Positions 8,842 to 17,806 of a stretch of 43,394 bases of DNA are shown here, in pieces. This DNA comes from CAWANF01 sp963783355. Lineage in GTDB: Bacteria; Bacteroidota; Rhodothermia; Balneolales; DATFMH01. Location of the stretch: the NCBI GenBank assembly GCA_963783355.1, contig CAWANF010000003.1, forward strand, positions 1 to 43,394. The letters are read 5' to 3'. The first letter of the stretch is position 1. Each line of letters begins with the position of its first letter. The notes beneath the pieces were generated by a model. That model had not been told where the DNA came from, did not search any database, and saw only the letters and a list, made by a program, of their open reading frames with translations. Position numbers and translations under genes: made by a program.

Positions 8842-10185
8842 CTACATCTTTTCAATGACCAGCACCTTTCCGGTCGTTTCATTACATTTTACATTTTCGG
8901 AAATACTTCCCAAACTCATATTTTTTGAATTTGGAAAGATAACGGCACAAATCTTTTCTTCAAAAGAAAGGATGACAAAAGCTTCATTTTTTTTAGAAGC
9001 ATCTACTTTTTTATTCGTCAGAAGATCAGAAATTTTCTGATGTCCTTTCATCCCTAATGGCCGAAATCGATCTCCTTCCTGCCAGTAACGAACGGTGATT
9101 GGAAAATGACTTTGCCGCAAATTAAGTTGAAGACGTTCATCGGAAAAAGGTTTTTTTAAGTTTTGAATCTGCAGCTGGAATCCATCAATTTTAAAAGGGG
9201 CGTTGGACACTTGATCGTAGGATATCCGAACGGGAAAAGCATTTTTAACATCAGGATGGTCTCGTTCAAGTATTAACTGATGGCGGTTCCGAATAATGAA
9301 AATATGCTTTTGAAGCTGAATACGTCCGCCGGTTTGTAACGACTCAAGTACATCCAGGTTTTCCAGTGTCTTCAGCGACAGTGCAGAGTCATGGCCAAAT
9401 ATATTTTTTATAATATGTTGCATCATTGCCTCCTGCATCGATTTCGAATATTTTAAATATTCAACCCTTTTGATGATCCCAGGAGATTCCTGAATTTGTG
9501 AGGCCAGAATGGAAACAGATTCATCAAAAAGAGCTGCTTTATCCGGGATTTTCAGAACATTGGGTCGCCATCCCGGAAAAAGTTTGTCCATACGAGGCAT
9601 CCATTCATTACGAATAAAATTCCGGGCATAGCCGGACTCAAAATTAGATTGATCATGACGGAAGCGAATATCATTTTCATCAGCAAAATGTATGATATCG
9701 GCTCTGGAAACGGTTAATAACGGACGCAAAACTTCCCCGTCGAAATCACTCATTCCCTGCCAGGAATCCATTCCGGAACCGCGTAATATTTTTTGCAGAA
9801 TCGTTTCAATTTGATCGTCCTGATGATGGGCAACTATGATACCCGCCGCCCGATTTTCACCACTAATTTCGCGAAATACACGATATCGTTCTTTCCTTGC
9901 CCATTCCTGGAAATTTCCTTCGGCATCTTCGGGCAAAACAGAATGGACATAAAGTTTTAACCTATATTCACGAGCTTTATCCTCGACAAGAAGCTGATCT
10001 TTATCCGATTCGACACCTCTTTTGTGATAATTGACATGAACGGGGATTGATTCGAAGCCCAATTTGTGCAGAAGATACATGAGCACCATCGAATCTACAC
10101 CGCCACTGACCCCCAGCACAAATCGATCCCTGCCGGGAAGAAATCCATTCGCTGTTAAGCAATCATTGACAATGTCAGGCAACAT
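8842..10185 (-). CDS. tilS: tRNA(Ile)-lysidine synthase TilS
   Basis: TilS modifies C34 of the tRNA-Ile CAU anticodon to lysidine using lysine and ATP, so that it reads AUA. The PP-loop SGGVDS is at residues 27-32, followed by the family motif AHHQDDQIETILQKILRGSG. The 447-residue protein also has the C-terminal TilS substrate-binding domains, including the RYWQEGDRFRPLGMKGHQK stretch. The start overlaps the end of birA by 11 bases and the stop nearly abuts hpt, which indicates an operon. Confidence 0.93.
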   Translation of the reverse strand: MLPDIVNDCLTANGFLPGRDRFVLGVSGGVDSMVLMYLLHKLGFESIPVHVNYHKRGVESDKDQLLVEDKAREYRLKLYVHSVLPEDAEGNFQEWARKERYRVFREISGENRAAGIIVAHHQDDQIETILQKILRGSGMDSWQGMSDFDGEVLRPLLTVSRADIIHFADENDIRFRHDQSNFESGYARNFIRNEWMPRMDKLFPGWRPNVLKIPDKAALFDESVSILASQIQESPGIIKRVEYLKYSKSMQEAMMQHIIKNIFGHDSALSLKTLENLDVLESLQTGGRIQLQKHIFIIRNRHQLILERDHPDVKNAFPVRISYDQVSNAPFKIDGFQLQIQNLKKPFSDERLQLNLRQSHFPITVRYWQEGDRFRPLGMKGHQKISDLLTNKKVDASKKNEAFVILSFEEKICAVIFPNSKNMSLGSISENVKCNETTGKVLVIEKM

Positions 10186-10963
10186 CTTCTACCCGTATTT
10201 GTTCATATTTAAACGTCACAACTTCCAGTTCATGACTCAAAGTCATCAAATGCCCGTCCCGGTTAATCCCCAAAAGTTTATACCATTTATCATCACATTT
10301 ACCATTGATACTCAACTTCACATCTCTGCCATAACCGATAATGCGAGCATTGATTTGCCGTATTAATTCTTTATCGTCCACATTCCAGCGCTCCACCCCA
10401 TCTTCAATTTTCTTCAATAATTCATTCAATAATTTTTCCCGATCAAAATAATTTCCCGAATTCAACCGACAAAGAGAAGTGGCTTTATTGTTAATATCTG
10501 TTCCAAATTCCTCTTCATTTATGTTAAGCCCCATACCTATTATCAGTCGTTCCAGCTTGTTTCCTGCAAACACCGTTTCCATTAGTACGCCACCCAATTT
10601 CTTTTCCCCGAAATAGATATCATTTGGCCATTTTATACTGAATGTACCGGAAACACAGGTTTCAAAAATATCACAAATTGCGCAGGCTGTCATCAAAGAC
10701 AAAACAAAGAGACGTTCTGCATGTTCCGGTTTGAGTACAATGCTGTACATCAGGTTTTTAGAGGGGCTGGAAAACCATTTACGATCATATTGCCCACGTC
10801 CGGCCGTTTGAAAATCAGCCAGACAGACCAATCCGTTAGGAGTATTTGCCGGATCCTGAGTTTTGATATAATTATTGGTCGAATCTATGGTTTCAAAAAA
10901 CAAAAATGTTTTTCCCAACCATGAAGTATCCAATATCTTTTGGAAATAGGTTACATCAAACAA
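10175..10963 (-). CDS. birA: Biotin--[acetyl-CoA-carboxylase] ligase
   Basis: This enzyme activates biotin with ATP and attaches it to the biotin carboxyl carrier protein. The 262-residue protein has ETIDSTNNY at about residues 24-32, the ligase signature GRGQYDRKW at 55-63 and KWPND with KLGGVLMET following. It then has the small C-terminal SH3-like domain. It lacks the N-terminal helix-turn-helix of the E. coli repressor form, so it is probably an enzyme only. The start is TTG: an in-frame stop at 10982-10984 with no ATG between rules out a longer form. First gene of birA-tilS-hpt. Confidence 0.92.
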   Translation of the reverse strand: MFDVTYFQKILDTSWLGKTFLFFETIDSTNNYIKTQDPANTPNGLVCLADFQTAGRGQYDRKWFSSPSKNLMYSIVLKPEHAERLFVLSLMTACAICDIFETCVSGTFSIKWPNDIYFGEKKLGGVLMETVFAGNKLERLIIGMGLNINEEEFGTDINNKATSLCRLNSGNYFDREKLLNELLKKIEDGVERWNVDDKELIRQINARIIGYGRDVKLSINGKCDDKWYKLLGINRDGHLMTLSHELEVVTFKYEQIRVEDVA

Positions 10964-11006
10964 CTTGAATAAGACTCGTTTTCAGTGTTTAATGCAAAAT
11001 ATAAAA

Positions 11007-11031
11007 AAAAGGCCTCAAAAAGAGGCCTTTT
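11007..11031 (-). terminator. Rho-independent terminator after the CBM48 gene
   Basis: A stem AAAAGGCCTC/GAGGCCTTTT with a 5-base loop is followed on the minus strand by a T-rich run. It lies 31 bases past the stop of the CBM48 gene and just upstream of birA, separating the two transcripts. Confidence 0.85.
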
Positions 11032-11061
11032 ATCTATCGAGGGGATCTATCTATCTTTTGC

Positions 11062-11361
11062 TTACTTACCAATTTTTAGTAATGAGTCTTCACTACCATA
11101 GGAGTTTCCAACATAAGAATCGGCCTCATCGTCATTTGCCCAACGGCCATCATCCAGGAAATAACGAAACTTCGTTTCCGTTTCCGGTTTTAAACGAATG
11201 GTCGTTTCCCAATATCCATTCTTGCGTTCCAGTTTATTTGCAGAGGGGTCCCACTCATTGAAATCACCAACTAATGAAACCTTTTTATCAGCCCAGTCAG
11301 CCGGAATTTTAAAAGTCACTTTGCAGACTGAACGTTTTGGAGTAAATGCTTTATTGATCAT
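11062..11361 (-). CDS. Stand-alone isoamylase-N/CBM48-like domain protein
   Basis: This 99-residue cytoplasmic protein consists of little more than one glycogen-binding/isoamylase N-terminal (CBM48, AMPK-beta-like) immunoglobulin fold. It shows the family pattern VSLVGDFNEWDP at about residues 28-39, NGYWETTIRLKPETETKFRY, and a trailing DDGRWANDDEADSYV. No catalytic domain is attached. Such solo domains occur in FCB bacteria and are presumed to bind alpha-glucan or scaffold enzymes; the role here is unknown. It has its own terminator and a 324-base AT-rich upstream region, so it is likely monocistronic. Lying downstream of the ptsH-ptsI-isomerase operon, it may share a link to sugar metabolism. 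Confidence 0.85.
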   Translation of the reverse strand: MINKAFTPKRSVCKVTFKIPADWADKKVSLVGDFNEWDPSANKLERKNGYWETTIRLKPETETKFRYFLDDGRWANDDEADSYVGNSYGSEDSLLKIGK

Positions 11362-11685
11362 AACAGGTTATACTCGTTTACAATTAATGACTCAGAAAAA
11401 TATAAGGATTAATATTTTTAATTAAAAAACATTTTATTCAATTATTTTTTAGTTAATGAAACATATTTATATTTATTATTTAAGTATTTATTGAATTATA
11501 CATTAATTTTTTAATTTTGTAATCGTTTCCAAGCTTAAATAATAACAAAATAGCTAACGATCAATTAAATAAATTCGAGGTATTACCATTTTGTTAACTG
11601 CCTATTTTTCCTAAAAATGCAATAAAAAAATAAACACGTCACTAATTTAACGTTAACACAATGCAAATATTGGGAAGGATTTAAT
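11362..11685. other. Very AT-rich spacer upstream of the CBM48 gene
   Basis: These 324 bases hold no open frame of note. They must carry the promoter of the CBM48 gene and the 3' end of the isomerase operon. I see a TTAACGTTAA palindrome at 11647-11656 but no convincing terminator or promoter box. Confidence 0.5.
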
Positions 11686-12738
11686 CTATTCTTCAGCCAG
11701 CTTTTTCTTCAACAAATCTATTTTTGCCACGGGTGTCGGATCCACATCATTAAGAAAGGCTAAATAGATGCTGGTCCAGTCAGCAAATTGTACCAAAGAA
11801 AACAGGCGTGTCAGGCGGCTTTCTCCCTGTGTAACCAGAATATGGAAACCGGCTACATGTTCGGATATTAATTCTCTTGTTATTTCCATCCTGGTACGTA
11901 CACGCGCATTATCATCTTCATCATACAGCATGATAACCGACATACGCCCGGTCAAATGGGCTATTTGTTCCCACCCGACAATCTCGTTATGATTCATCTC
12001 AGGAAAAAGATTACTATATGTGAGCGTCTTTGCATTTTCTTCTAATTGGCCGCACCAACGCAAGTTCACAGCTTCCATCATAGAAGTATCTGAATAGATA
12101 ATGGGCAGTGTATCCTGAATTTCTCTGGCGAGATTCAGGGCTTCATTTTCTTCATAATTTGAGAACTTTCCAATTTGCTGATGCAAAAAATCGGACGTCT
12201 CTTTCAATGAATTTTCTTCTTCTTCTAAAAACCCCATTTCCTGAAATATCCGGTAATATGGAATAAAACTATAAGCCAAAGCCGCACGCGCCGATATGCC
12301 CCCCGGAATTTTTATGCAATTCAATTCATCAGCTTTTACTTTTTCCCATATCCTGCCTCCCGATGTAATACATATAATCTGAGCTCCTCTTTTTTGTGCT
12401 TCTTCAATGGAAAAAAGGGTTTCTTCCGTATCCCCGGAATAGCTGCAGGCTAGAAACAGCGTATGTTCATCGACCCATCCGGGCAATTCATAATGACGTC
12501 TCACTTCAACAGGAACCGGGCAGAAAGGAGCGGCATAGGCTTTAATCAGGTCCCCTGCAATAGACGAGCTTCCCATACCTGATATAATGACATTTTTGAC
12601 CCCCGGTTTATTGATATTTAAGTCAAGATCGGCAGTAAACAATATCGCTTTATCCCAATAATCCGGAAATGCCACCAGCAAATCCCACATATTTTCGCTA
12701 TCAATATTCCGGATAGCCGACTCAGACAACTCTATCAT
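11686..12738 (-). CDS. Bifunctional phosphoglucose/phosphomannose isomerase
   Basis: This SIS-domain isomerase interconverts glucose-6-P, mannose-6-P and fructose-6-P in the cytoplasm. The 350-residue protein matches the archaeal-type PGI/PMI family: GMGSSSIAGD near residues 54-63, SYSGDTEETL near residue 99, ITSGG, and GISARAALAYSF, the family's phosphosugar/proton-transfer region. The C-terminal part keeps MNHNEIVGWE, typical of this family. Its ATG overlaps the ptsI stop codon (TAATG), so translation is probably coupled to ptsI. It ends the ptsH-ptsI-isomerase operon. Confidence 0.9.
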   Translation of the reverse strand: MIELSESAIRNIDSENMWDLLVAFPDYWDKAILFTADLDLNINKPGVKNVIISGMGSSSIAGDLIKAYAAPFCPVPVEVRRHYELPGWVDEHTLFLACSYSGDTEETLFSIEEAQKRGAQIICITSGGRIWEKVKADELNCIKIPGGISARAALAYSFIPYYRIFQEMGFLEEEENSLKETSDFLHQQIGKFSNYEENEALNLAREIQDTLPIIYSDTSMMEAVNLRWCGQLEENAKTLTYSNLFPEMNHNEIVGWEQIAHLTGRMSVIMLYDEDDNARVRTRMEITRELISEHVAGFHILVTQGESRLTRLFSLVQFADWTSIYLAFLNDVDPTPVAKIDLLKKKLAEE

Positions 12739-14495
12739 TAATTATTATTCTCGCTGTTAACCCATGTTTTCATAATACCCTTGATTTCTGTACTCGAAAC
12801 GGCTTTTTCGACTTTTTCCGCCAGTTCCTTCATATCATTCAATGAATGATTTACCAGTTCCTTTTTAACCTTTGGAATAGCCGTAGGAACCATGCTCAAA
12901 TCATTAATACCCAATCCCATTAAACATAATGCGCCAAAAGGATTCGAGGCCAGTTCCCCACAAACAGAGATTCCTTTATTATTCCGGTGTGCCGCCTCCG
13001 CTGTGGTACGTATCAAACGCCATATTGACGGGTGCATTTGCTGATATAGCTTGGAAATTAAGTCGTTACCACGATCGACAGCTAAAGTGTATTGCGTCAG
13101 GTCATTCGTTCCAATACTGAAAAAGTCTACATATTTAGCAAAATCATCTGCCTGGATGGCTGTACTCGGAACTTCAACCATGATGCCTGTCGGCATTTCC
13201 TCATCGACCGGCAACCCATTCGACTTCAGCTCTTCCCGGGCTTTTGTTATTTCATCCTGAATCTCCAGCAATTCTTCCAGGGAAGAAATCATCGGTATCA
13301 GCACCCTCACACGTCCCGGAAATTCGCCGGCCACTTTCATGATGGCACACAACTGATCGTGCAACAGGTCTTTTTTATCCAATAAAACACGTACGCCACG
13401 CCATCCGAGAAACGGGTTTGCCTCAAATTGTGATTCGTTGGTAATTTTATCTCCCCCAACGTCGAACAAACGTATCGTTACCGTATCGTTGCCCGTAATC
13501 TTCAGGCTCTTTCTGTAAAATGATTCCTGAGAATGACAATCGACGTAACTGCCATTATTGATAAAAAGCGATTCTGTTCTCAGCAAACCGATCCCATTGG
13601 CGTTGAATCTCGGGATGTTATTAAACTCTTCTTCAAACTCGACATTTGCCCTGAGTGTAAACGACTCGCCGGATTCCGTTTTAGAAGGAAGACCCAAAAC
13701 CTGGTTCAGTTCTTTCTGTTTCTTCTCTATCTGACGCAGATAGCGCCGGTATTTTGTCAGTGTCTTCTCAGCAGGCCTGATGATAATACGCCCACGAGTT
13801 CCATCGACAATAATCTTGTCCCCGTTGCGAACACTTCTCGTTACGCTTTTTGTTCCGATAACCATTGGCAACCCCATGGCATTAGCAATAATCGTTGCAT
13901 GTGAGGTTAACCCGCCGCTGTTGGAAACCGCTGCCTGTATATTATTCCTGGTAAATTCAATAATCTCCATCGGAGAGAATTCTTCAGATACCAGGATTGC
14001 CCGTTCTTTCAGATCGGCGTGATGCCATTTCTGTTGCAGCCGGCGAACCATCCGGTCCCGGATATCCTGTATATCTACCAACCGCTCGATCATCACCTTG
14101 TTTCCACTCGACTCGATGAGCAAAAGATATTTTTTAAAGGCTTCACATATGGCAAAATCGGCCGGGTATTGATCATTTTCAATCAAATCGACGACTTGCT
14201 GCTGCAAATCCGGGTCATTGACGATTTCTATCTGCGCCCCGATGATATCGCTGGTATCTTCAAGATTACCTACCTGGCTGAATCGTGCAAATTTCTCAAG
14301 TTCAGTGGTGGTACGCCTGCGAACTTCAGAAAAGTTTTTAACCTCTCTATCAATTTCTTCTTTTTTAATTTTTCGAGGGCTAACCTGGATATTGGCATGC
14401 TGATAAACGTATGCCGGCCCAATGGCAATACCTGGCGAGGCCGATAAGCCTTCCAGAATCAACTCTCCGTCTGTAACAAATTTTGCCTGAGCCAT
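12738..14495 (-). CDS. ptsI: Phosphoenolpyruvate-protein phosphotransferase (PTS enzyme I)
   Basis: Enzyme I takes phosphate from PEP and passes it to HPr. The active-site histidine is in GGLTSHATIIANAMG (His199 in this numbering), and the C-terminal PEP-binding TIM barrel has LLRTESLF, RLFDVGGDK, ANPFLGWRGVR, MVEVPSTAIQAD, FFSIGTNDLTQYTLAVDRGN and the catalytic-Cys region GISVCGELA. I chose the ATG at 14495 (585 residues). A longer frame to 14537 uses a TTG inside ptsH and adds 14 residues unlike the family. The start is 17 bases after the ptsH stop and the end overlaps the isomerase gene. Confidence 0.93.
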   Translation of the reverse strand: MAQAKFVTDGELILEGLSASPGIAIGPAYVYQHANIQVSPRKIKKEEIDREVKNFSEVRRRTTTELEKFARFSQVGNLEDTSDIIGAQIEIVNDPDLQQQVVDLIENDQYPADFAICEAFKKYLLLIESSGNKVMIERLVDIQDIRDRMVRRLQQKWHHADLKERAILVSEEFSPMEIIEFTRNNIQAAVSNSGGLTSHATIIANAMGLPMVIGTKSVTRSVRNGDKIIVDGTRGRIIIRPAEKTLTKYRRYLRQIEKKQKELNQVLGLPSKTESGESFTLRANVEFEEEFNNIPRFNANGIGLLRTESLFINNGSYVDCHSQESFYRKSLKITGNDTVTIRLFDVGGDKITNESQFEANPFLGWRGVRVLLDKKDLLHDQLCAIMKVAGEFPGRVRVLIPMISSLEELLEIQDEITKAREELKSNGLPVDEEMPTGIMVEVPSTAIQADDFAKYVDFFSIGTNDLTQYTLAVDRGNDLISKLYQQMHPSIWRLIRTTAEAAHRNNKGISVCGELASNPFGALCLMGLGINDLSMVPTAIPKVKKELVNHSLNDMKELAEKVEKAVSSTEIKGIMKTWVNSENNN

Positions 14496-14511
14496 ATCTA
14501 ATACACTCTTA

Positions 14512-14778
14512 TTAATCTTCTTCAAAACCCCGTTCAAACAAATCGACGATAGCTTCCAGAGCCTCTTTCTCGTCAGGTCCGCTCAGTTCGAGCTCAAGTT
14601 CTGCTCCTTTTTCCGCTGCCAGTGTCATCACACCGAGGATACTTTTTCCATTCACACGATATCCGTACATATAAATAAAAAATTCAGCGTTGAATCGGGC
14701 AGCCTGCTTTACCAATAAAGCTGCCGGACGCGCATGTAATCCTGCGGAATTTTTAACTACTACAATCTTTTTGATCAT
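14512..14778 (-). CDS. ptsH: Phosphocarrier protein HPr
   Basis: HPr receives phosphate from enzyme I on His15 (NSAGLHARPA) and passes it to EIIA proteins. The 88-residue protein also has Ser46 in GKSILGVM, the residue that HPr kinase modifies in organisms with catabolite control. No EIIA, EIIB, EIIC or HPr kinase gene is in the window, so a sugar-uptake role cannot be shown here and a regulatory phosphorelay is possible. First gene of ptsH-ptsI-isomerase. Confidence 0.95.
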   Translation of the reverse strand: MIKKIVVVKNSAGLHARPAALLVKQAARFNAEFFIYMYGYRVNGKSILGVMTLAAEKGAELELELSGPDEKEALEAIVDLFERGFEED

Positions 14779-15005
14779 TAACTATTTCGTACTACACTTA
14801 TTTATATTTTAGCAGTACTAAAAAATGAATATTCATTGAATATTAAAAATCATTTACATTCAGGTAGCATTATATTTCATTCTTTTCAGCATTTTTCCGT
14901 CTATGAAGAATATAATATATTTGACAATTTAACTATGCTGAATTCTTTTAGTAAATTCGGTGAGAAATTTTATTTAATAAATACCCGTAAAACAAGTGAA
15001 ACAAT
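14779..15005. other. Divergent promoter region ptsH/gatC
   Basis: The 227-base spacer drives ptsH leftward and gatC rightward. It holds an inverted repeat TTTTAG/CTAAAA with a 5-base spacer (14807-14823) directly beside the palindrome TGAATATTCA (14826-14835). They lie about 30-60 bases upstream of the ptsH ATG, where an operator could sit. No regulator can be assigned. Confidence 0.35.
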
Positions 15006-15293
15006 ATGGCCATCTCAAAAAAAGATGTGGAATACATCGCTAATTTAGCGCGTTTAAAATTAAATGAAGATGAAGAAGAACGATTGGTCAGGGATATGAA
15101 TCAAATCCTTGAGTATATTGAGCTTCTTAACGAAGTTGATACCGAAAAAGTCGCTCCGCTGGAACATGTGACTGAATTATCAACCCCTTTCAGAAAAGAT
15201 GTGGCATTGACTCCGCTTGATCACGAATTGGCTCTAAAAAATGCTCCTGATGCCGATTCTGATTATTTCCGCGTTCCAAAAGTTATTGAATAA
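15006..15293 (+). CDS. gatC: Glutamyl-tRNA(Gln) amidotransferase subunit C
   Basis: GatC is the small structural subunit of GatCAB, which turns Glu-tRNA(Gln) or Asp-tRNA(Asn) into the correct amidated form. The 95-residue protein has the family pattern VEYIANLARLKLNEDE at the N-terminus, MNQILEYIELLNEVDT, and PLEHVTELSTPFRKD near the middle; it ends FRVPKVIE as expected. gatA and gatB are not adjacent. It starts with an ATG at 15006 and leads a likely transcript into the yfhO-like gene 20 bases downstream. Confidence 0.95.
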   Translation: MAISKKDVEYIANLARLKLNEDEEERLVRDMNQILEYIELLNEVDTEKVAPLEHVTELSTPFRKDVALTPLDHELALKNAPDADSDYFRVPKVIE

Positions 15294-15313
15294 TACACCC
15301 TCTATTTATCGAT

Positions 15314-17806
15314 ATGTCCAGATCGAAACGAAATAAACGAAATGAACAAGTCATCGGATTTTGGGAAAATATGCCTCTCAAAACCCGGCACATCATCTGT
15401 CTGCTTTTTTTACTTATTCTCCCTACTATTTTGTTTCATCAGACATTTTGGGGAAATAAAATGTTCATGGCGCATGACATCCTGCAATTTCGTACGGGAG
15501 CAAATGCTGTTATCCAGGCACGTCAAAAGTATCATAATGAGCCGCTTTGGGATACCAACATGTTTTCAGGCATGCCGGCATATATGGTTAATTTTGAGCG
15601 TTCCGTCCCCAACCTGGACACTCTGATATCAAAAATCTTTGGCGGCATTTTCCCAGCCGCACAGTTCTGGATTTTGTTATTCGGGCTTTATTTCTTTTTT
15701 ATCATTCAGGACATTCGCCCAATTTCGGCTACTCTTGGTGCCGTATTGATAGGTTTTACGACTTATATACCCATTATTGTCGGGGCCGGGCATAATTCCA
15801 AACTGATAGCTTTTTCGTACATTCCGTGGGTTCTTATTGGATATTACCTGCTCACACGAAAACAGAAACACCGGCTTATATATTTTTTCATTTTTGCCCT
15901 TGCGCTGATTCTTGAATTACGCGCCGGGCATCCGCAAGTAACATATTACTTCTTATATGTACTTGGTTTCTGGTGGATTTTTGATCTGTATAAAGCTTAT
16001 AAAGACAAAAAATTAGGAGATTGGGCTGTTATCACCGGATGGTTATTAGCAGCAGGTATTATTGCGTTACTTGCCAATGCGCAACCCTACTGGAGCATCT
16101 TTGAATATTCTAAATACAGTCAACGCGGTGGCTCCGTTCTACATAAAACCGGTGGGCTGAATCTGAATTATGCTATGGCCTGGTCTCAGGGCTGGGGCGA
16201 ATTGCTCACACTTATTATTCCCGGATTGTACGGAGGTTCATCCACACAAGGCACTTACTGGGGACCAAAACCGTTTACAAGCGGACCTCATTACCTGGGT
16301 GCCATTGCTGTTTTACTTTTTGTTATTGGCATATTTAAATCCAAAAATTCATCCAAACCGGTGTTCCTTACAGTAGGTTTTATAACGATGCTTTTTTCAC
16401 TGGGCAAAAACTTTCCCTTGCTCAACGTATTCATGTTTAAGCATATGCCCTATTTTAATAAGTTTCGTACACCGGAGATGTGGCTGCTGGTTACGGTATT
16501 CTGCTTTTCCATAGTAGCTGTTTACGGACTTGAATGGATAACGAATAAAATTGCAGAAAGGGATAATCAAACTTTAAAGGATTTATATGTACCTCTCGGT
16601 ATTGTTCTGGGTATCGCCGTTATTTTCGCCCTGGGAAGTACCTCTATTTTTCCTTTTACGAAAAACGGTGAACAACAGACCATTGCACAGGAAGTTGCTC
16701 AACAAAACAATGTTTCTCCAAATGATCCCAGAGTACTGAATTTCGCGTCTAATTATATCATGAAAGAGAAGGTGAAACGCGAAGCAATGGCGAAAAAAGA
16801 CAGCTACCGTTTCCTGATTTTCATCCTATTAGGGGGTGGATTAATTGCCGCTGCTTATACCTCTAAAATTCCGATAGGATACGCCGCCCTTGGACTTACA
16901 TTGCTTGCTTCTGTCGATATGTTGAGCGTTGGCGCCCGGTATTTCGGTACAGGCAACATGGTCTCCGATAAATTTGATCAGCAACAGGTAGCTGAACAGC
17001 AAAGAACACCCATCGATACCTACCTGGAGAATGCCGTAAAAACGAAACATTCATGGAAATATCGTGTCCTTCCACTTTCATCCAATCCGTTTAACAATGC
17101 AGTTCCTGCTTATTTTTACCCAACGGTCGGCGGTTATACTGCTGTAAAATTAGGGATTTACCAGGATTTGATAGACAACGCTTTTTTCAAGGGCCAGAAT
17201 GGCCTGAATATGGGTGTCATGGACATGTTGAATGTTAAATACCTGGTGAATAACCAACCTCTGAAGATCCCGGGGCTGAAGGTCGTTTATCAGAAAAAAG
17301 ATGGCACCATCATGGAAAATGAAAATGTTCTTCCCAAAGCTTTTTTTGCAGATTCTTTGGTCTATGTATCGGATAAAAAGCAGGCACTTGAAGATTTAAA
17401 GAAGAATTTTGATCCTCATAAATTCGCCATCGTACAATCCGACAAGCATTTTCAGATCGAGAAAGATACTTCGGCAACAGCCACAGTCACTACCTATCGT
17501 CCACGTAAAATCGAACTTACAACGAATCGAAAAGACAACGGATTCCTTGTTTTAAGTGAAATTTATTACCCAGCTGGATGGAGAGCCTATGTCGATGGAA
17601 AACAGGTACCTATTTATGAAACGAATTTTGTTCTGAGAGGCATAACCATTCCCGGTGGACAACATACCGTAACCTTTACTTTCAATCCGAAATCGTACAC
17701 CGTCGGTAAGAAAATTGCATGGGGAGCCAATCTCGTAGTTCTCGCAATGGGAATTATCGGTTTTATAGGTGTTTACCGTGACAAGCAGGAAAAACAGGAA
17801 GGATGA
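15314..17806 (+). CDS. YfhO-family multi-spanning membrane protein
   Basis: The 830-residue integral membrane protein has roughly a dozen hydrophobic segments, beginning at about residues 28-45. Early conserved elements of this family are MFMAHDILQFRTGANA and LWDTNMFSGMPAYM. A large soluble C-terminal part (about residues 560-780) is followed by one last membrane helix. YfhO proteins have a GT-C-like fold and in Bacillus subtilis YfhO is needed to glycosylate lipoteichoic acid. In FCB bacteria the acceptor is unknown. The stop overlaps the start of a glycosyltransferase (ATGA), which supports a role in surface glycan assembly. Confidence 0.88.
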   Translation: MSRSKRNKRNEQVIGFWENMPLKTRHIICLLFLLILPTILFHQTFWGNKMFMAHDILQFRTGANAVIQARQKYHNEPLWDTNMFSGMPAYMVNFERSVPNLDTLISKIFGGIFPAAQFWILLFGLYFFFIIQDIRPISATLGAVLIGFTTYIPIIVGAGHNSKLIAFSYIPWVLIGYYLLTRKQKHRLIYFFIFALALILELRAGHPQVTYYFLYVLGFWWIFDLYKAYKDKKLGDWAVITGWLLAAGIIALLANAQPYWSIFEYSKYSQRGGSVLHKTGGLNLNYAMAWSQGWGELLTLIIPGLYGGSSTQGTYWGPKPFTSGPHYLGAIAVLLFVIGIFKSKNSSKPVFLTVGFITMLFSLGKNFPLLNVFMFKHMPYFNKFRTPEMWLLVTVFCFSIVAVYGLEWITNKIAERDNQTLKDLYVPLGIVLGIAVIFALGSTSIFPFTKNGEQQTIAQEVAQQNNVSPNDPRVLNFASNYIMKEKVKREAMAKKDSYRFLIFILLGGGLIAAAYTSKIPIGYAALGLTLLASVDMLSVGARYFGTGNMVSDKFDQQQVAEQQRTPIDTYLENAVKTKHSWKYRVLPLSSNPFNNAVPAYFYPTVGGYTAVKLGIYQDLIDNAFFKGQNGLNMGVMDMLNVKYLVNNQPLKIPGLKVVYQKKDGTIMENENVLPKAFFADSLVYVSDKKQALEDLKKNFDPHKFAIVQSDKHFQIEKDTSATATVTTYRPRKIELTTNRKDNGFLVLSEIYYPAGWRAYVDGKQVPIYETNFVLRGITIPGGQHTVTFTFNPKSYTVGKKIAWGANLVVLAMGIIGFIGVYRDKQEKQEG

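Noticed and set aside
14496..14537. Longer ptsI start using TTG inside ptsH
   Set aside because: It adds residues unlike enzyme I, while an ATG at 14495 gives the expected start.
14836..15048. 70-residue open frame upstream of gatC
   Set aside because: It overlaps the gatC start in another frame and has a composition typical of AT-rich noncoding DNA.
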